Positions 1 through 10,719 of a DNA stretch of 37,673 nucleotides are shown piece after piece. Where the stretch lies: positions 99,478,144-99,515,816 of the forward strand of contig CM044500.1 in NCBI GenBank assembly GCA_024364805.1, read 5' to 3'. A program made the translations under genes and the position numbers. The notes under the pieces were generated by a model. That model searched no databases. It saw only the letters and a program-made list of their open reading frames with translations, and was not told where the DNA came from. How positions within the stretch are numbered: the first letter of the stretch is position 1; every line of letters starts with the position of its first letter. The stretch is from Euprymna scolopes (taxonomy: Eukaryota; Mollusca; Cephalopoda; Sepiida; Sepiolidae).

Positions 1-1320
1 TTATGTATCAATTTTCAATGAAAACAATGTATTTATGTATGAAGAGCAATAGTTAAAATGGATGCAAAATGAATGGCCGATCCCTAAAATGCATAAACAT
101 AACTCTCTCCCTTCATTTAAAAATTCACCAAAATTCAGGAAATCAACAAATGTTAAGAAAATGTTCAGTATTCATCAATTAACAACCACAGAATTTAATG
201 AATGCATAATTGTTCTTAATTTTAGTGAAAATGTATCATTTTTTGTAAGCAAAAAACATCTTTGCTAAAGTTAAAGTTTTAAGTACTAAAAAAAGATGCA
301 TGAATTTGTTAGCTTTATTTTATAAACAATTGGAAAAAAATTGTTTTAATATTTCCAAAGCATTATGAGAAAAGCCCTAAAGTCCATGTAAATGAAATTA
401 ATATAACTTAATAAATTAATTTCTCAAACTATCAATATAAGCATTGTTCACTTAATATTTTCACCAAAAAATAATATAATTGAAAAAATATTTGAAAAAA
501 AAAAAAAAAAAAAAAAAAAAGTTGTTTTAATAACAATTCTTACAAAAATTTCAAATGTAATTTTATAACATTTTTCTAGTGTAAGAAATTTTTTTTTATA
601 ATCCTGATAATTAAAAAAAACTTCGAATAAATTGAGATACAGGATCATTAGGAACAAAATAATTTAAAACATGGTATTATTTTCAAGAACGATTAATTTA
701 GACAAATATAGATTTACCCAACTGTAAAAATAAAAAAAATAAATAAAAAGGAAACAGACAGGATTTGCATCCTACCTGCCGTATTCTCTTTAATTATTAA
801 TAAATTGTTTTTGCTTATTTTTTTCAAAGAATAAATTGTCAGTATAATTTTAATTGACATTTTTCATACTTAAAATGCGCTTTTACTTTACTTTAAAAAG
901 AATTAATTTAATTCGTTACAATATGTTTGAGAATAAATTGAGTCATGTAAAAACGTAAATATTCTAATTAAATGCCTTTTTCTTACAACAAAATAGGATT
1001 GCCTAAATTAATGAACATTTTTTATAATCTTCAAAAATTAAAGTATAATAATGTTTCAATACGTCTATAAATTTTAAAATAAAATTGACTTTCCTGACAT
1101 TTTGGGCTTCCATAGAACTCATGCGCAATTGTTACGTTGTGTATACTGTACCACATTAACGTATGTCTGCATATAGTTGAATTGTGGTGTGTTGAATGTG
1201 TATATGTGGCACTACTAAATGTCTGTGTGTTCATATCATAAACAAACTATATGTATGTATGTACGTTGTATAACACACTGTTGTCCTTGTTCCTTAATTG
1301 TCTATTTTACGGTCCGTAAT
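1..1320. other. AT-rich DNA, no gene seen
   Basis: This stretch is AT-rich with homopolymer runs, notably a poly-A tract near 496-519. Open frames here are short, of low complexity and without recognisable motifs. I see no splice-flanked open segment and no repeat shared with the rest of the window. Confidence 0.6.
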
Positions 1321-1329
1321 TCATCTAGG

Positions 1330-1770
1330 TGTTAATGTGCGCATGTCAGAATATATAACATATGATGACATACCTGTTTCTGCTGTCGACCACCGCTGTC
1401 TTTAGGTCATGCCTAGGGGATCTGTCAATCATCTTTGGGGGAGTTGGAACATGTTGTAACAAAGACGCTTCAAAACAGACCCAAGACGAATGATTGTTTT
1501 TATATATATTTTATTCACTCCTAGGCATTTTGTCACAGCAGAACTGAAATGAATGATGATCTTTGGCTTGGGTTTCTCTGTCTCCATTTTGAGACTGTCG
1601 CTCTCTTTTGGGAAGACTTGGTTAACTCATCCTGTCTCTTTGGCATCTCAAAAACCAACTCAACAATGCTTGCGCAAACCGGAACACATGACATGCAATA
1701 TATCACATTTGGTTACCTGTTCGGCTACTTTCCAGTTCAAACTTAACCGGGTGACAGTTTGACTTGTTTC
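1330..1770. repeat. GC-richer patch, possible old repeat
   Basis: Base composition changes sharply here: about 440 bases are richer in GC and of higher complexity than both flanks. Short open frames occur on both strands, but none shows a known domain. The patch may be a decayed terminal or leader piece of a retroelement, or some other dispersed repeat. No second copy is present in the window, so the family is unknown. On the minus strand a donor-like CAG/GTATGT occurs near 1370, but no matching acceptor was found. Confidence 0.3.
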
Positions 1771-3060
1771 ACAACCTGTTGAAATATGACTTCAAAACTT
1801 TACTTATCACTAGATAGACAGATAACAAATAATTTACTGCTCTGCTCGACTACCCTCTAATACAATGACTTTTCATCTGTTTTGATTGTGTGAAGCTTAA
1901 ATCGTTACTAAGCTCCCACTTTTGGGGGCTAATTAAGCTATTTTTGGTACAAACGAGGTGTTTTTTTGTTTTTTTTTATTTAATTCAATATCTTAAGACT
2001 TTAATAATTATCTTTGAAATAGTCCCAAAAAACTAATATTTATCTTTCAAGTGATTTTTGCAATGAATTTATTTAACATACAAATGTAGCTTAACTTTTA
2101 ACTTTCTGGCTTTGCCATGAAAACATTTTTCAATATATATATATATTTTTTTTCACATGTAAAAAAAAAAAAATTTTTTTTTTTTTTTTTTAAATCGGCT
2201 TTAGGCTTTAATCTTTCAAGCACAATCAAAAAGTAATCAGTAACCTATAAAGAAATTATAATAAGGTGGCTTTCAAAACTATGGACCCTATTAGTTTCAA
2301 CCATGTTAGTGCACATACCTAGCAATATCATATCTGGTAAGTCATATCTAGTAATAAGAATGATCAATATTGAGCAAGTATGTTTAAAGGTCATTTGCTC
2401 AGGAAAACCAACATCATATTTTTTTATACAAGAAAATTTACTCAGATCTGCTTGAGATAGAAAGTGATAAGTAATCATCAAAAAGTACTCAATATCATAG
2501 GAATAGCAGGTGTGTTTAAACGCAACTTCATTTCTTCTATTTGTTTTATATGGCCACATGAGGTAGCTCTGCTAGTATTTATTGAAAAGAAAAATTAAAG
2601 AAAAAAGTAATCGTCCCACATTTCAAATCAAATCAACTTTTTGTAAACAGGTCAAATAATTTTGTTTTGCTACCAAGTATTTTCAGAATGTCTTATTTTT
2701 ATCATTAAATTCTATACTTGCTTTTTAATGACTTTTAAATATATGTTAACGGAGGATAAACAATACTGGGAGATATAAGTATATATTTTCCCACATGCAA
2801 ATCAACTGAATATTTGCAGTAGATGTAATAATTACTTATAAACATAAATCAAAATGATTACACAAAAAATGAATATAAAAAAGCGAAATATTTCTTGGCC
2901 TATTTTAAATATTCTTTGTTTAATCATAAGAAAATTTACGTTACAAAAGAAATTTAAAAAAAAACAAACAGTGTCTACTGTTTTCGTTTGAAACAAAGAA
3001 ATGTTGAATTTGTATTCTAAGAATATCTCTGAAAAGATTTTTTTTTTTTTTTAAATTTCT
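1771..3060. other. AT-rich DNA with an A/T homopolymer palindrome
   Basis: This stretch is low-complexity AT-rich DNA. Positions 2161-2192 are a run of A directly followed by a run of T, which is self-complementary. A 104-codon open frame on the minus strand (2245-2559) has no recognisable motif and no support beyond its length. I see no gene. Confidence 0.55.
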
Positions 3061-3400
3061 GTATAATTTTTGAAATTTTGTTTTTTATTAACCGTTTAAT
3101 TACAAATCAACATATTGATTAATATGAATTAATCTAACGTGAAAAAATGTACTCTAATTAGATTTATTCTGTATTTCTCTTTGGCATAAGTTAGTCCTAT
3201 GAGGGAGGGTACTTTGTTTACTATTTTCAAAAATGTATGAGTAAATAAGTACCCTCCCTCATAGGACTAACTTATGCCAAAGAGAAATACAGAATAAATC
3301 TAATTAGAGTACATTTTTTCACGTTAGATTAATTCATATTAATCAATATGTTGATTTGTAATTAAACGGTTAATAAAAAACAAAATTTCAAAAATTATAC
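3061..3400. repeat. Perfect 152-bp inverted repeat (hairpin)
   Basis: Positions 3061-3212 and 3249-3400 are exact reverse complements over 152 bases, by base-by-base comparison. The spacer is 36 bases, and its edges can partly pair as well. The arms are unique sequence rather than simple repeat. They start GTATAATTTTTG and meet the spacer at GAGGGAGGGTAC. The lack of any mismatch contrasts with the decayed repeats next to it. Possible origins are a recent fold-back duplication, a foldback-type element, or an assembly or library artefact. The right arm abuts a repeat copy whose first 80 bases are inverted relative to its relative at 27.7 kb. Confidence 0.95.
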
Positions 3401-3769
3401 TCTTCACAATTCTCACTTTCATCATTTCTTCACTATTTTTTGTGGCGTCATCTTACATGCAGCACCAGAGGGGACCATGCACACGCTGCTTGTTTTCTTT
3501 GAAAATATCTCATCTATCATAAGACTTGCAAAATGTAAGAGCCAACGTTGCATTCACATTTTTGCCAAGTTTCAGAAAAATCTAATGGATGGGGTAAAGT
3601 TATAGGGTAAAGAGTGTTGCTTTTTGGGGATATGGGGCATTTGTGACCCCTTTTGAGTTCCTGGGAATATCAAATCCCTGTGAAAATGGACAAACGGTCC
3701 AGTTTCATACCTTAAGACATGTATATTTGAATTAGGCACCATGGAAAACTACTATATAGCCATATATAT
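3401..3769 (+). repeat. Dispersed repeat family, copy 1, left part
   Basis: From about 3535 to 3769 this matches 27800-28035 in the same direction, with shared segments such as AAGTTTCAGAAAAATCTAAT and CATGGAAAACTACTATATAG. The first 80 bases (3401-3480) match 27720-27800 in reverse orientation, so one of the two copies is rearranged. The copy continues beyond the inserted mariner at about 5125. No protein is evident; the family looks satellite-like, with a unit repeated inside each copy. Confidence 0.8.
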
Positions 3770-5063
3770 GAGGGGCGTGCAATAAGTAATGCTCCTGACC
3801 CACTTCCCATAGCAGTAGAGCAACAAAATTTGGCACAGTTATTAGTCTTTCTCTACATAGGAACCACCCAGAGTTATGCATTTCTCCCATCGTTTGATGC
3901 AGCTCTGGAGACCGTTTTTGTAGAATACACCAGGTTGGTCCTCCAACCACGACGTGACTTCAGAAATCAAGGCTGCATCGTATGAGAAATGCTTTCCTTT
4001 CAAAAACAACTTCATGGCTGGGAAGAGGTGAAAGTCAGAGGGTGCAAGGTCAGGAGAGTAGAGAGGATGGGGGAGGATTTCATAAACACACGCCCATGCT
4101 TCTGATCTGGCAACATGCGAGTTGTAGACCGGAGCGTTGTCCTGCAGGAGGAGGGTACCTTTGCTGGTCTTTGCCCGCCTCTTGATTTTGATAGCTTCCA
4201 TTAATTTCCTCAAAACTGAAGCATAATAGGTTCCTGTAATTGTGGTACCCTTTGCCAGGAGATCTGTCATCACTATTCCATCCTGGTCCCAAAAGACTGT
4301 GAGCATGACCTTGCCAGCGGAGGACTGCACCCTTGCCTTCTTTGGAGGTGGTGAGTCCAAGTACTTCCACTGCATTGACTGGGCTTTGATCTCTGGATCA
4401 TAGTGATGGATCCAGGTTTCATCCTGTGTAATCAGTCTTTTGAAAAACTTTGATTCATCTTCTTGTCACATCTCCAAATTCATCCTCGAGCACTTGACAC
4501 GTTCTCGTTTCTGGAATGGTGTAAGCAACCTGGGAATCCATCTGGCAGACACCTTATGCATATGCAAATGGTCATGAATGATAGTTTCCACAGACCCTGT
4601 ACTAATCTTGACATCTTGGGCTATTTGGCGAATAGTAATGCACCGATCTTCCAAAATGGCAGCCTCAACTTGACGGACAGATGCCTCATCAATGGCAGAA
4701 GAGGGAAGGGGGGCAGGTCTGGGATCTGTTTCCACAGACTTCCGGCAATGTTTGAATTCACGATGCCAGCGTTTTACAAGATCATATGATGGGGCATTAT
4801 CACCATAAGTTTCTTTCATTTCATCAAAAGTCTCCTGTGGTGTGCGTCCTTTCAAATACAAAAACCGGATCACTGCTCAACATTCAACAGGTTCCATTTC
4901 ACACTTGACTCAGTTCAAACACCTATAAAACAGAAACCACAATTAGTTCAGAGCTGTAATTTGCCACATAACCTGTAGAGATATAAATCATTGCACATGC
5001 AAAATTTCAGCTAGATCAGACAACTGGAAGTGGGTTAGGGGCATTACTTATTGCACGCCCCTC
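3770..5063 (-). mobile_element. Mariner DNA transposon, nearly full length
   Basis: The element is 1294 bp, a normal length for mariner. Its terminal inverted repeats are 3770-3807 and 5026-5063. Both begin GAGGGGCGTGCAATAAGTAA and agree at 36 of 38 positions. Between them, on the minus strand, lies a transposase-like frame. The element sits inside a dispersed repeat whose second copy at 28.0 kb lacks it, so this is an insertion. The left flank ends in TATA, as expected for TA-targeted insertion. The right flank is a (TG)n(TA)n tract, so the matching TA duplication is not cleanly visible. Confidence 0.95.
3842..4897 (-). pseudogene. Mariner transposase, DD34D, two in-frame stops
   Basis: Mariner transposase cuts and pastes DNA at the inverted repeats. 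One frame runs from ATG at 4897 to the stop at 3842, 351 codons, close to the family's usual 345 or so. The N-terminal helix-turn-helix part reads VIRFLYLKGRTPQETFDEM and ITIRQIAQDVKISTGSVETI. The catalytic part has TQDETWIHHYDPE (first D), LLQDNAPVYNSH (second D) and SPDLAPSDFHLFP (third D). There are 34 residues between the last two, the mariner DD34D signature. The frame is broken only by TGA at codon 7 (4877-4879) and TGA at 4466-4468. Both could be CGA-to-TGA changes, which is an inference. The copy is probably inactive but young. Confidence 0.93.

Positions 5064-5124
<61 letters not shown>
5064..5124. repeat. (TG)n(TA)n microsatellite at the mariner edge
   Basis: A (TG)n run followed by a long (TA)n run directly borders the right mariner end. 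The uninterrupted relative at 28.04 kb lacks this tract, so it probably grew after or with the insertion. Confidence 0.9.
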
Positions 5125-5597
5125 CTGATTTCCAACCTCTATTGGTATCAAGTTTTTGAGTAATATAAAAAAAGAGCTCCAAAAAGGCATGATTTTTTAG
5201 CCCTAAAATCGCAAAGGGATGCGAACCAGAATTTTGCCAGGGTCACCCATACTGAATTTATAGTAAGAACAATGGTCTCCACATTTTGGCCAAGTTTCAG
5301 GAAAATCTAAAGAATGGATTAAACGCTATGGGGCAAAACGTGTCATTTTGGCGCATTTTTTACCTCTTTTGAGCCCCTGGGGATGCAACAGGAATTTTTG
5401 TAAAAAAATAAATAAATAAATGAATAAAAATAAATAAATAAATTTTTACTGTGCATATATCTATTTAATAAAATATAATTTGTGGCAAAATTTCAGGAAA
5501 AACTAATGGATATCTGGCAATCGTCTGGACCCACGGATGCCACTTAAAACATAGGTCCCTCTCCAATAATTCGGGCGACGAATTATTAGGACCTATG
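5125..5597 (+). repeat. Dispersed repeat family, copy 1, right part with end hairpin
   Basis: This continues the repeat interrupted by mariner. It matches 28040-28990, for example GTTTTTGAGTAATAT, GCCAGGGTCACCCATACTGA and AACATAGGTCCCTCT. A degenerate (AAAT)n tract occupies about 5402-5442. The copy ends in a hairpin at 5550-5597, with CATAGGTCC and AATAATTCG facing CGAATTATT and GGACCTATG. Copy 2 ends at the same place but its end hairpin is less complete. This is likely the true right end of the family. Confidence 0.8.
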
Positions 5598-7430
5598 GAA
5601 ATTCCATAACGGCATCTTTCATATGTAAAATATTGCTACTAGGTATTCTGGGGACGTTCCGTATAGATATTACATTATCGTAGTCTTTTGCTACTCTAGT
5701 TAATGTAGTGTCAGAATATATATGGTTATTATGATTGATATATTTCCATTGTATGGATAGAAACTTCACGATATCATACCATCTTTAGACAAAGTAGATA
5801 CTACCCTTGGATCCTAGCCATAAGACCACGTACGTATGTTAAAGGTACTACGGTATTAGATAAAACTTAAAAATTATATAATAATAAAAGACGATATTAT
5901 TAATTATAATAATGGTAAAAAAGATAATTAAAGATAAAAATAAGAATAATTACAATATAGATAATATTGGTGATAATCATTCTAACGACTACCAGCAGAG
6001 AAATAGCAAAAAATATAATGGTAATAATAATAAAATAATAATAATGGTAATTAATTGATTTAAAATATATTTTTAAAATATAAATTATTTAAATTTATAT
6101 AAAATATACTCTTACACTCAATATTTTTCAAGCATAAATCGATACATACAGAATCGATACATATTAAAGTTTGTTATATCGAGGTACATATGATTTATTT
6201 TAAATTTGGTAAGTATTAGAGATTAAAAACAGCTCAAGATTAAGGCTGATAAATTAGAAATCAAGTTTAGTTATTTTTTATAATAATCAAAAAAAGTTTA
6301 GCAATTTCAACAGAGTTTAGCCATACCTAATGTAACGAAGTTTCTAACCCATAAAAACTGATGTATAAACAATACGCATGAGCTGCAAAAAATTTTTTTT
6401 ATGTAAATAATGTTGGTAAGCTATATAGTATAGGTTATATAATATGAATCATAATGATGAAAAAAATTAGTAATATGAAGTATAGGTTATAAATCGAGAG
6501 TATTAAGTAGCAATAAAGCTGGTGCAGTTATAAGTATAGTAAATTTACTAATTTGTGAAGATTTCAGTAAATAGAAGCAGTACTGCAAGATATAAGTATA
6601 GGTAGTACAAGAACTAGGTTAGATTAGGCTTTTCTAACAATAGATTAAGAAGGAGGAATAAGTAAGTGGCTTAGAAGGTGTGATTTATAATGTCTACAGT
6701 TAATTATTGTCTCTTGTTTTTTTTTGTTTTTTTTCAGGAGACTATATCTATCCTTAAATTTTGTGATAAACAGCTTTTCACTCAGGCAGAGAAAACAAAG
6801 ATAATTTAATTGGACAGGTTTGAGTTTTTTTTTTTTTTTTTTTAATTTTTCAGTTAACGATTGGTCTCAAATTATTTCTTATTAGAAAGAAAAGAGGCAC
6901 TGTCAACATGTCATTGAAGAGTTCCTTGGTAATAGGATAGTAATTTATAATGACAAATTGAATGAAAGAACATTTATCCTTATTTTTTATACAAGAAAAC
7001 CAACTCATAGCCTCAGCACATTGATTAAGTTTATGTGTTCTTAATCTGAGAGTTATTTTACTCATTTATCCGGTCTAGTAGGGTTAATTAGTCTAGTAGC
7101 TGGTTTATTAGTGAAATAGAGTTTGTGGTATAAGGTTCATTATTTACTAATTTGTAAACCCTATTGCGGATTTAAAGCTTTACAGTCATTGCCTTACTAT
7201 CAAGGTTATTTGTTTTACTAAGTCCGAACCTGATTTTTTTTTGTAATAACTCGTCATATTGTTGGATAATTAACATTGTAAAAGTTAATTAGTTATTATC
7301 GAACTATCTATTTATCTATGATATTCTTAGAATAGTTTTATTGGGAATTATTTATTATTTATAGAATTTAGTGTAACAATGGATTTCAGCTGATATGTTT
7401 ATATAAATTAGCTAGGTTAAATATAAACAA
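5598..7430. other. AT-rich DNA with degenerate AAT-rich tracts
   Basis: Positions of about 5860-6060 are rich in AAT/ATT triplets, and the remainder is AT-rich. At about 6721-6737 a long pyrimidine run ends in CAG, followed by about 24 open codons. No convincing donor follows and the segment meets a stop, so I do not call an exon. No gene or dispersed repeat is recognised. Confidence 0.5.
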
Positions 7431-7439
7431 AATAACCTT

Positions 7440-7800
7440 GGGCAGGCAGACGTGGAAAGGGCACATTTAAGGGATATGTGTACTTTTGAATGATGACATA
7501 ACAGAACTGAGGTCAGAGATTGGGAAGTTTAGAGTCAACAGTTGGAGGTTGATCATCAGAGAATGAACAGACAACAGAGTTGGGGGTCTAGTCACACAGG
7601 TGAATAGACGTTCTTGACGGCCAGGGAGCAGGTTGGGAGAAGAAAAAACATGTAAAAGAAATGCATACTCTATGAAACCATTTGAGACAACTGAATAAAT
7701 TTATATGATGAAAATATAAAGTGTTGGTCTTGTGAGTTTCACAAAAGAAAGACCAATTGGATGGTGCTGGTCGTTTTGTGGTTGCGTCACAGGGCTCAGT
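7440..7800 (+). repeat. GC-richer patch, possible LTR-type fossil end
   Basis: The patch is purine-rich and more complex than its flanks. It carries an AATAAA-like signal near 7694, then GTGTTGGTCTTGTGAG and TGGTGCTGGTCG. That order resembles the end of a long terminal repeat followed by a primer-binding-like site. No second terminal repeat and no coding region of such an element is seen nearby. If real, it is an old broken fragment. Confidence 0.25.
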
Positions 7801-7985
7801 AAGTGAAGATACAAGAACTCTTCAAGAAAAAAGGTATGAAGCATATATTTTCTTCTTATATATGAACTGTAAAATATATCCGTGTGATAACTCTAATACA
7901 TCATGACTCAGTTATACGTGAATATCATATCCTCCTGGCTGAACAAATATACTTATGATTAATACGTTTTAATACGGATGTTATA

Positions 7986-9263
7986 TTTTTTTTTTTACAT
8001 GGAGGTCACCACTTATCAAGGCCCGGAAGCCACTCAGGGATAAGGGTTATTGCGTGTACAGTAATCAATGAGATAGTATCGCAAGTAATCATTAGTATTG
8101 GATATTTGATAGGGTGTCTTACTTAAGAGAGCGGTTTGTCAGGAATTTGCTTATGTTGGCCTTGAAGACATCAAAGTTGTAGTCAGGTGGGAAACAGGCA
8201 AACGGAAGAGAGTTCCACAGTCTTGCACTTCTAAATCTACGTTTGGAGTTAGGCACAGATAGAGAGTGGGGAAAATTAATGACAGTTTCGGCTAGATGGG
8301 TATATTTTGTGAAAAATTGGCGAGGGGGGACTAGAGATTGGAGCTCAGACGAGCACTTGTCATGGAAATAACGATAAAACAAAGACAGACTCGCAACATC
8401 TCTTCTGTGGGAAGAGAAAAGGGCATCCTCCATTAAGTCACAAAGTCTATTTTGTACTCTGTCAAGGCAGGATAGGTTGCTTTTAGCAGCTCCTGCTCAG
8501 ATGTGGCAGCAGTACTCCATCCTTGGACGTACTTGGCTTTTATATAGATACAGAATTGCATCAGTAGTGAGATATCTACTGGAGCGGTAGAAAGATCCCA
8601 CCATTTTCCCAGCGTCCTTGGCAACAGACCTGATGTAGGTGTTCCATTTCAGATCAGGAATAAAGGTCAAGCCCAGAAGCTTGTCAAAACATGGAGCCTC
8701 CCCAAGACTAGAGCTATCCATTTCAATTGATGCCAGATGGAGATCAGAGCGTTAATGATGTAAAGATAGAAGTTTGGTTTTGGATGCATTAAAAGTAACC
8801 AACCACCTCTTCCTCCACTGTACCATGTGCTCAAGATCAGAGGAGAGAGAATCAGAGAGAACTTTGTCATTTACGGCCTTTGATGTGTTGCCATAGATGG
8901 TCGTGTCATCAGCATAGATGTCAACGAATGATTTAAGTATATGTTTTGGGAGATCATTGATGTAGATCAGGAAGAGAGTTGAGCCCAGGATGAACCCCTG
9001 AGGGACTCCAGCATTAATACTGTGGGCCTCTGATTTCTGCTCATCAACCACTACTCTTATGAACCTATCGGAGAAATGATTTAATAATTGAGAAAACATT
9101 TCCAGTGACACCGTAGTTGGAATTCTTGTTAAGTAGGCCCTTATCGAAGGCCTTCGATATGCCAAGAGCAATTGCCCTGGAAAGGAAGCCTTTGTCAAGA
9201 GATTCACTAATCCTATGAGATATAACCGTTAGCACATCTGCTGTAGATCTTGCGGAACGGAAA
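7986..9263 (-). mobile_element. 5'-truncated LINE (Jockey/CR1 group) with target duplication
   Basis: This is a non-LTR retrotransposon copy in reverse orientation. Its 3' end is a poly-A tail, seen as the T run at 7986-7996, preceded by a short 3' UTR. Its 5' end stops inside the reverse transcriptase domain at 9263. The flanks carry the same 8 bases, ATGTTATA, at 7978-7985 and 9264-9271, which is the expected target-site duplication of target-primed reverse transcription. It is related to the LINE at 31.5-34.5 kb and the tail at 17.1 kb. Low damage suggests a fairly recent insertion. Confidence 0.92.
8119..9263 (-). pseudogene. LINE reverse transcriptase, C-terminal part
   Basis: This encodes the second half of a LINE reverse transcriptase. 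Visible motifs in order are FRSARSTADVLTVISHRI, then INAGVPQGFILGSTLFLIYI (RT core), VDIYADDTTIYG with the catalytic YADD at 8905-8916, WLVTFNASKTKLLSL, LLGLTFIPDLKWN, VRPRMEYCCHI, and the tail SHRRDVASLSLFYRYFHDKC. From 9207 to 8119 the reading frame is constant and broken by only two in-frame stops, at 8752-8754 and at 8497-8499. The latter stands where related proteins have W. A frameshift near 9075 separates the most upstream piece. The YADD site is intact, but the copy lacks the endonuclease and cannot be autonomous. Confidence 0.92.
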
Positions 9264-9271
9264 ATGTTATA

Positions 9272-9345
9272 AGAAAATATGATTAGCAAAGTATCTCACA
9301 TCTACTAGATAAGTCATGGCACATTTTAATATAATCTTCTACACA
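9272..9345 (-). repeat. Short repeat shared with 11190-11262, copy 1
   Basis: About 70 bases match 11190-11262 in the same orientation, for example GTATCTCACATCTACTAG and AGTCATGGCACATTTTAATA against close variants. On the minus strand both read as an open start (MTYLVDVRYFAN and MTYIVGVRYFVN), which may be coincidence or trace a coding repeat. The LINE at 7986-9263 inserted directly beside this copy. Confidence 0.65.
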
Positions 9346-10700
9346 ACATATCTCTTTTTGGTGTCCGTGACCAATTCGCATCGATGATGCGATATCGAAC
9401 CTGGGTTATAGAAAAACAATGTGGAAAGCAGGTCCTGGAGGTGAAAAAGAGATTTCATGTCAAGAAAAGAAAAACACATACAAACAAAATAATATGTCTT
9501 AAAAAAAAGAAAAGAAAGAACTAAATACACATGTATACACGCACAGTCTTTAATGAAGAAAGAAAAAATACATACGCACACACACATATGTAAAACTTTA
9601 TATTTTGAAAATAGTTAAGAAAATAGAATGTTTAAAATATAAGAGAAAATCTCATTATGAACAGAAAAAACAATCACTCGATGTAAAAATTAGAAGAAAT
9701 AACATGCTATACAGTTAAAATAAATGATGCACTGAGAAAAGATAGAAAGACACTGAGAACTTTTTAACTGACACACGCAGGCGAATTCAACAAATATTTT
9801 GAGTTTCATGTCGTAAGCGTTCTGTCACAAAGTTTATAAAAAAAATGGCCATTGCTCATTTGAACTGTGTGTTGTAAAAGAATTGATGCTCTTTTTGGGT
9901 TAGAAGCAATGGACAGTTTCTGAAAATTGTGAACATGTTTTTTCCAGTTTTAAACAGCATTTATTGGACATTTGTTTTTTGTTGTTTTTTTTTGAAGTAC
10001 TGAAAAAGGTTGTTTTATGTAAGTTACTTAGAAGTTTATGTGAATTTTAGAATAGAAAAAAATGTGTATTGATGATTTTATATTGTATTATGTGTTGTAT
10101 AATTTGTTTTCCAGGAGTCTGCAAAATATTAACTACAAAAAAAAAAAAAAAAAAAAAAAAACAGAAGATTAGATTAAGATTAAATGGTTGGCCTAGTAAA
10201 ATTAGAATTTTAAAGAGAGGACAGGATTAAACTTATGTAGGCGGTTAACTAGTTTTGTTTTTTTTTGTTAGCGATTCACAAGACCCTGCAAGGGGGATTT
10301 TTTAATAGGTTTTTCGATTATGAAAAATGCTATTTTTGCCGTCTGTATGTAGCTTGATTAAGTTGACCGGTGTTACCAGTTGAAAGATCATATTCTTTGC
10401 ATACAATAGAGACTGCAGGCCTATGGGCTTAAAAGGCTTGTTGCAGCTGCAATGAGGGTGTGCGATAGAATGCACCCACATAGATTAGGCTTGCAGATAG
10501 GGCCGTTTGTGAGCTACGGCTGATTGCAAATGCTAATCTTGGGAGTAACAGAACTTCCAACACAAGAGCGGATATGTAGTGGTGACGTAGCCACTATATA
10601 GTAAATCTGAGGAAGGAAAAAAAGGATAGAATAGATGCCGCTTATACGTAAGAACTTTAAAAATGTTACCCTATTGTGAATTAAAGCTACCAAAATGTTA
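9346..10700. other. Mostly AT-rich DNA, one GC-richer patch
   Basis: Short (AC)n and poly-A tracts occur, for example near 9572-9586 and 10136-10160. A B-box-like GGTTCGATATCGC lies on the minus strand near 9391-9403, but no A box or cloverleaf accompanies it, so no tRNA is called. A more complex patch at 10330-10620 contains small hairpins such as GTGGTGACGTAGCCAC and no recognisable protein. I see no gene. Confidence 0.5.
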
Positions 10701-10719
10701 TATCAGAGTATGTATGTGA

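Noticed and set aside
1330-1440. Minus-strand exon ending CAG/GTATGT
   Set aside because: No acceptor with a pyrimidine tract was found at a fitting distance, and the patch looks like a repeat.
2161-2192. A-run/T-run palindrome
   Set aside because: It is simple homopolymer sequence; self-pairing is expected and not informative.
3982-4185. Plus-strand open frames within 3982-4789
   Set aside because: They are antisense or alternative-frame shadows of the mariner transposase.
6721-6800. Plus-strand exon after a long pyrimidine tract and CAG
   Set aside because: The open stretch is about 24 codons, meets a stop, and no good donor is present.
9385-9405. tRNA-like B box GGTTCGATATCGC
   Set aside because: No A box, acceptor stem or anticodon arm could be drawn around it.
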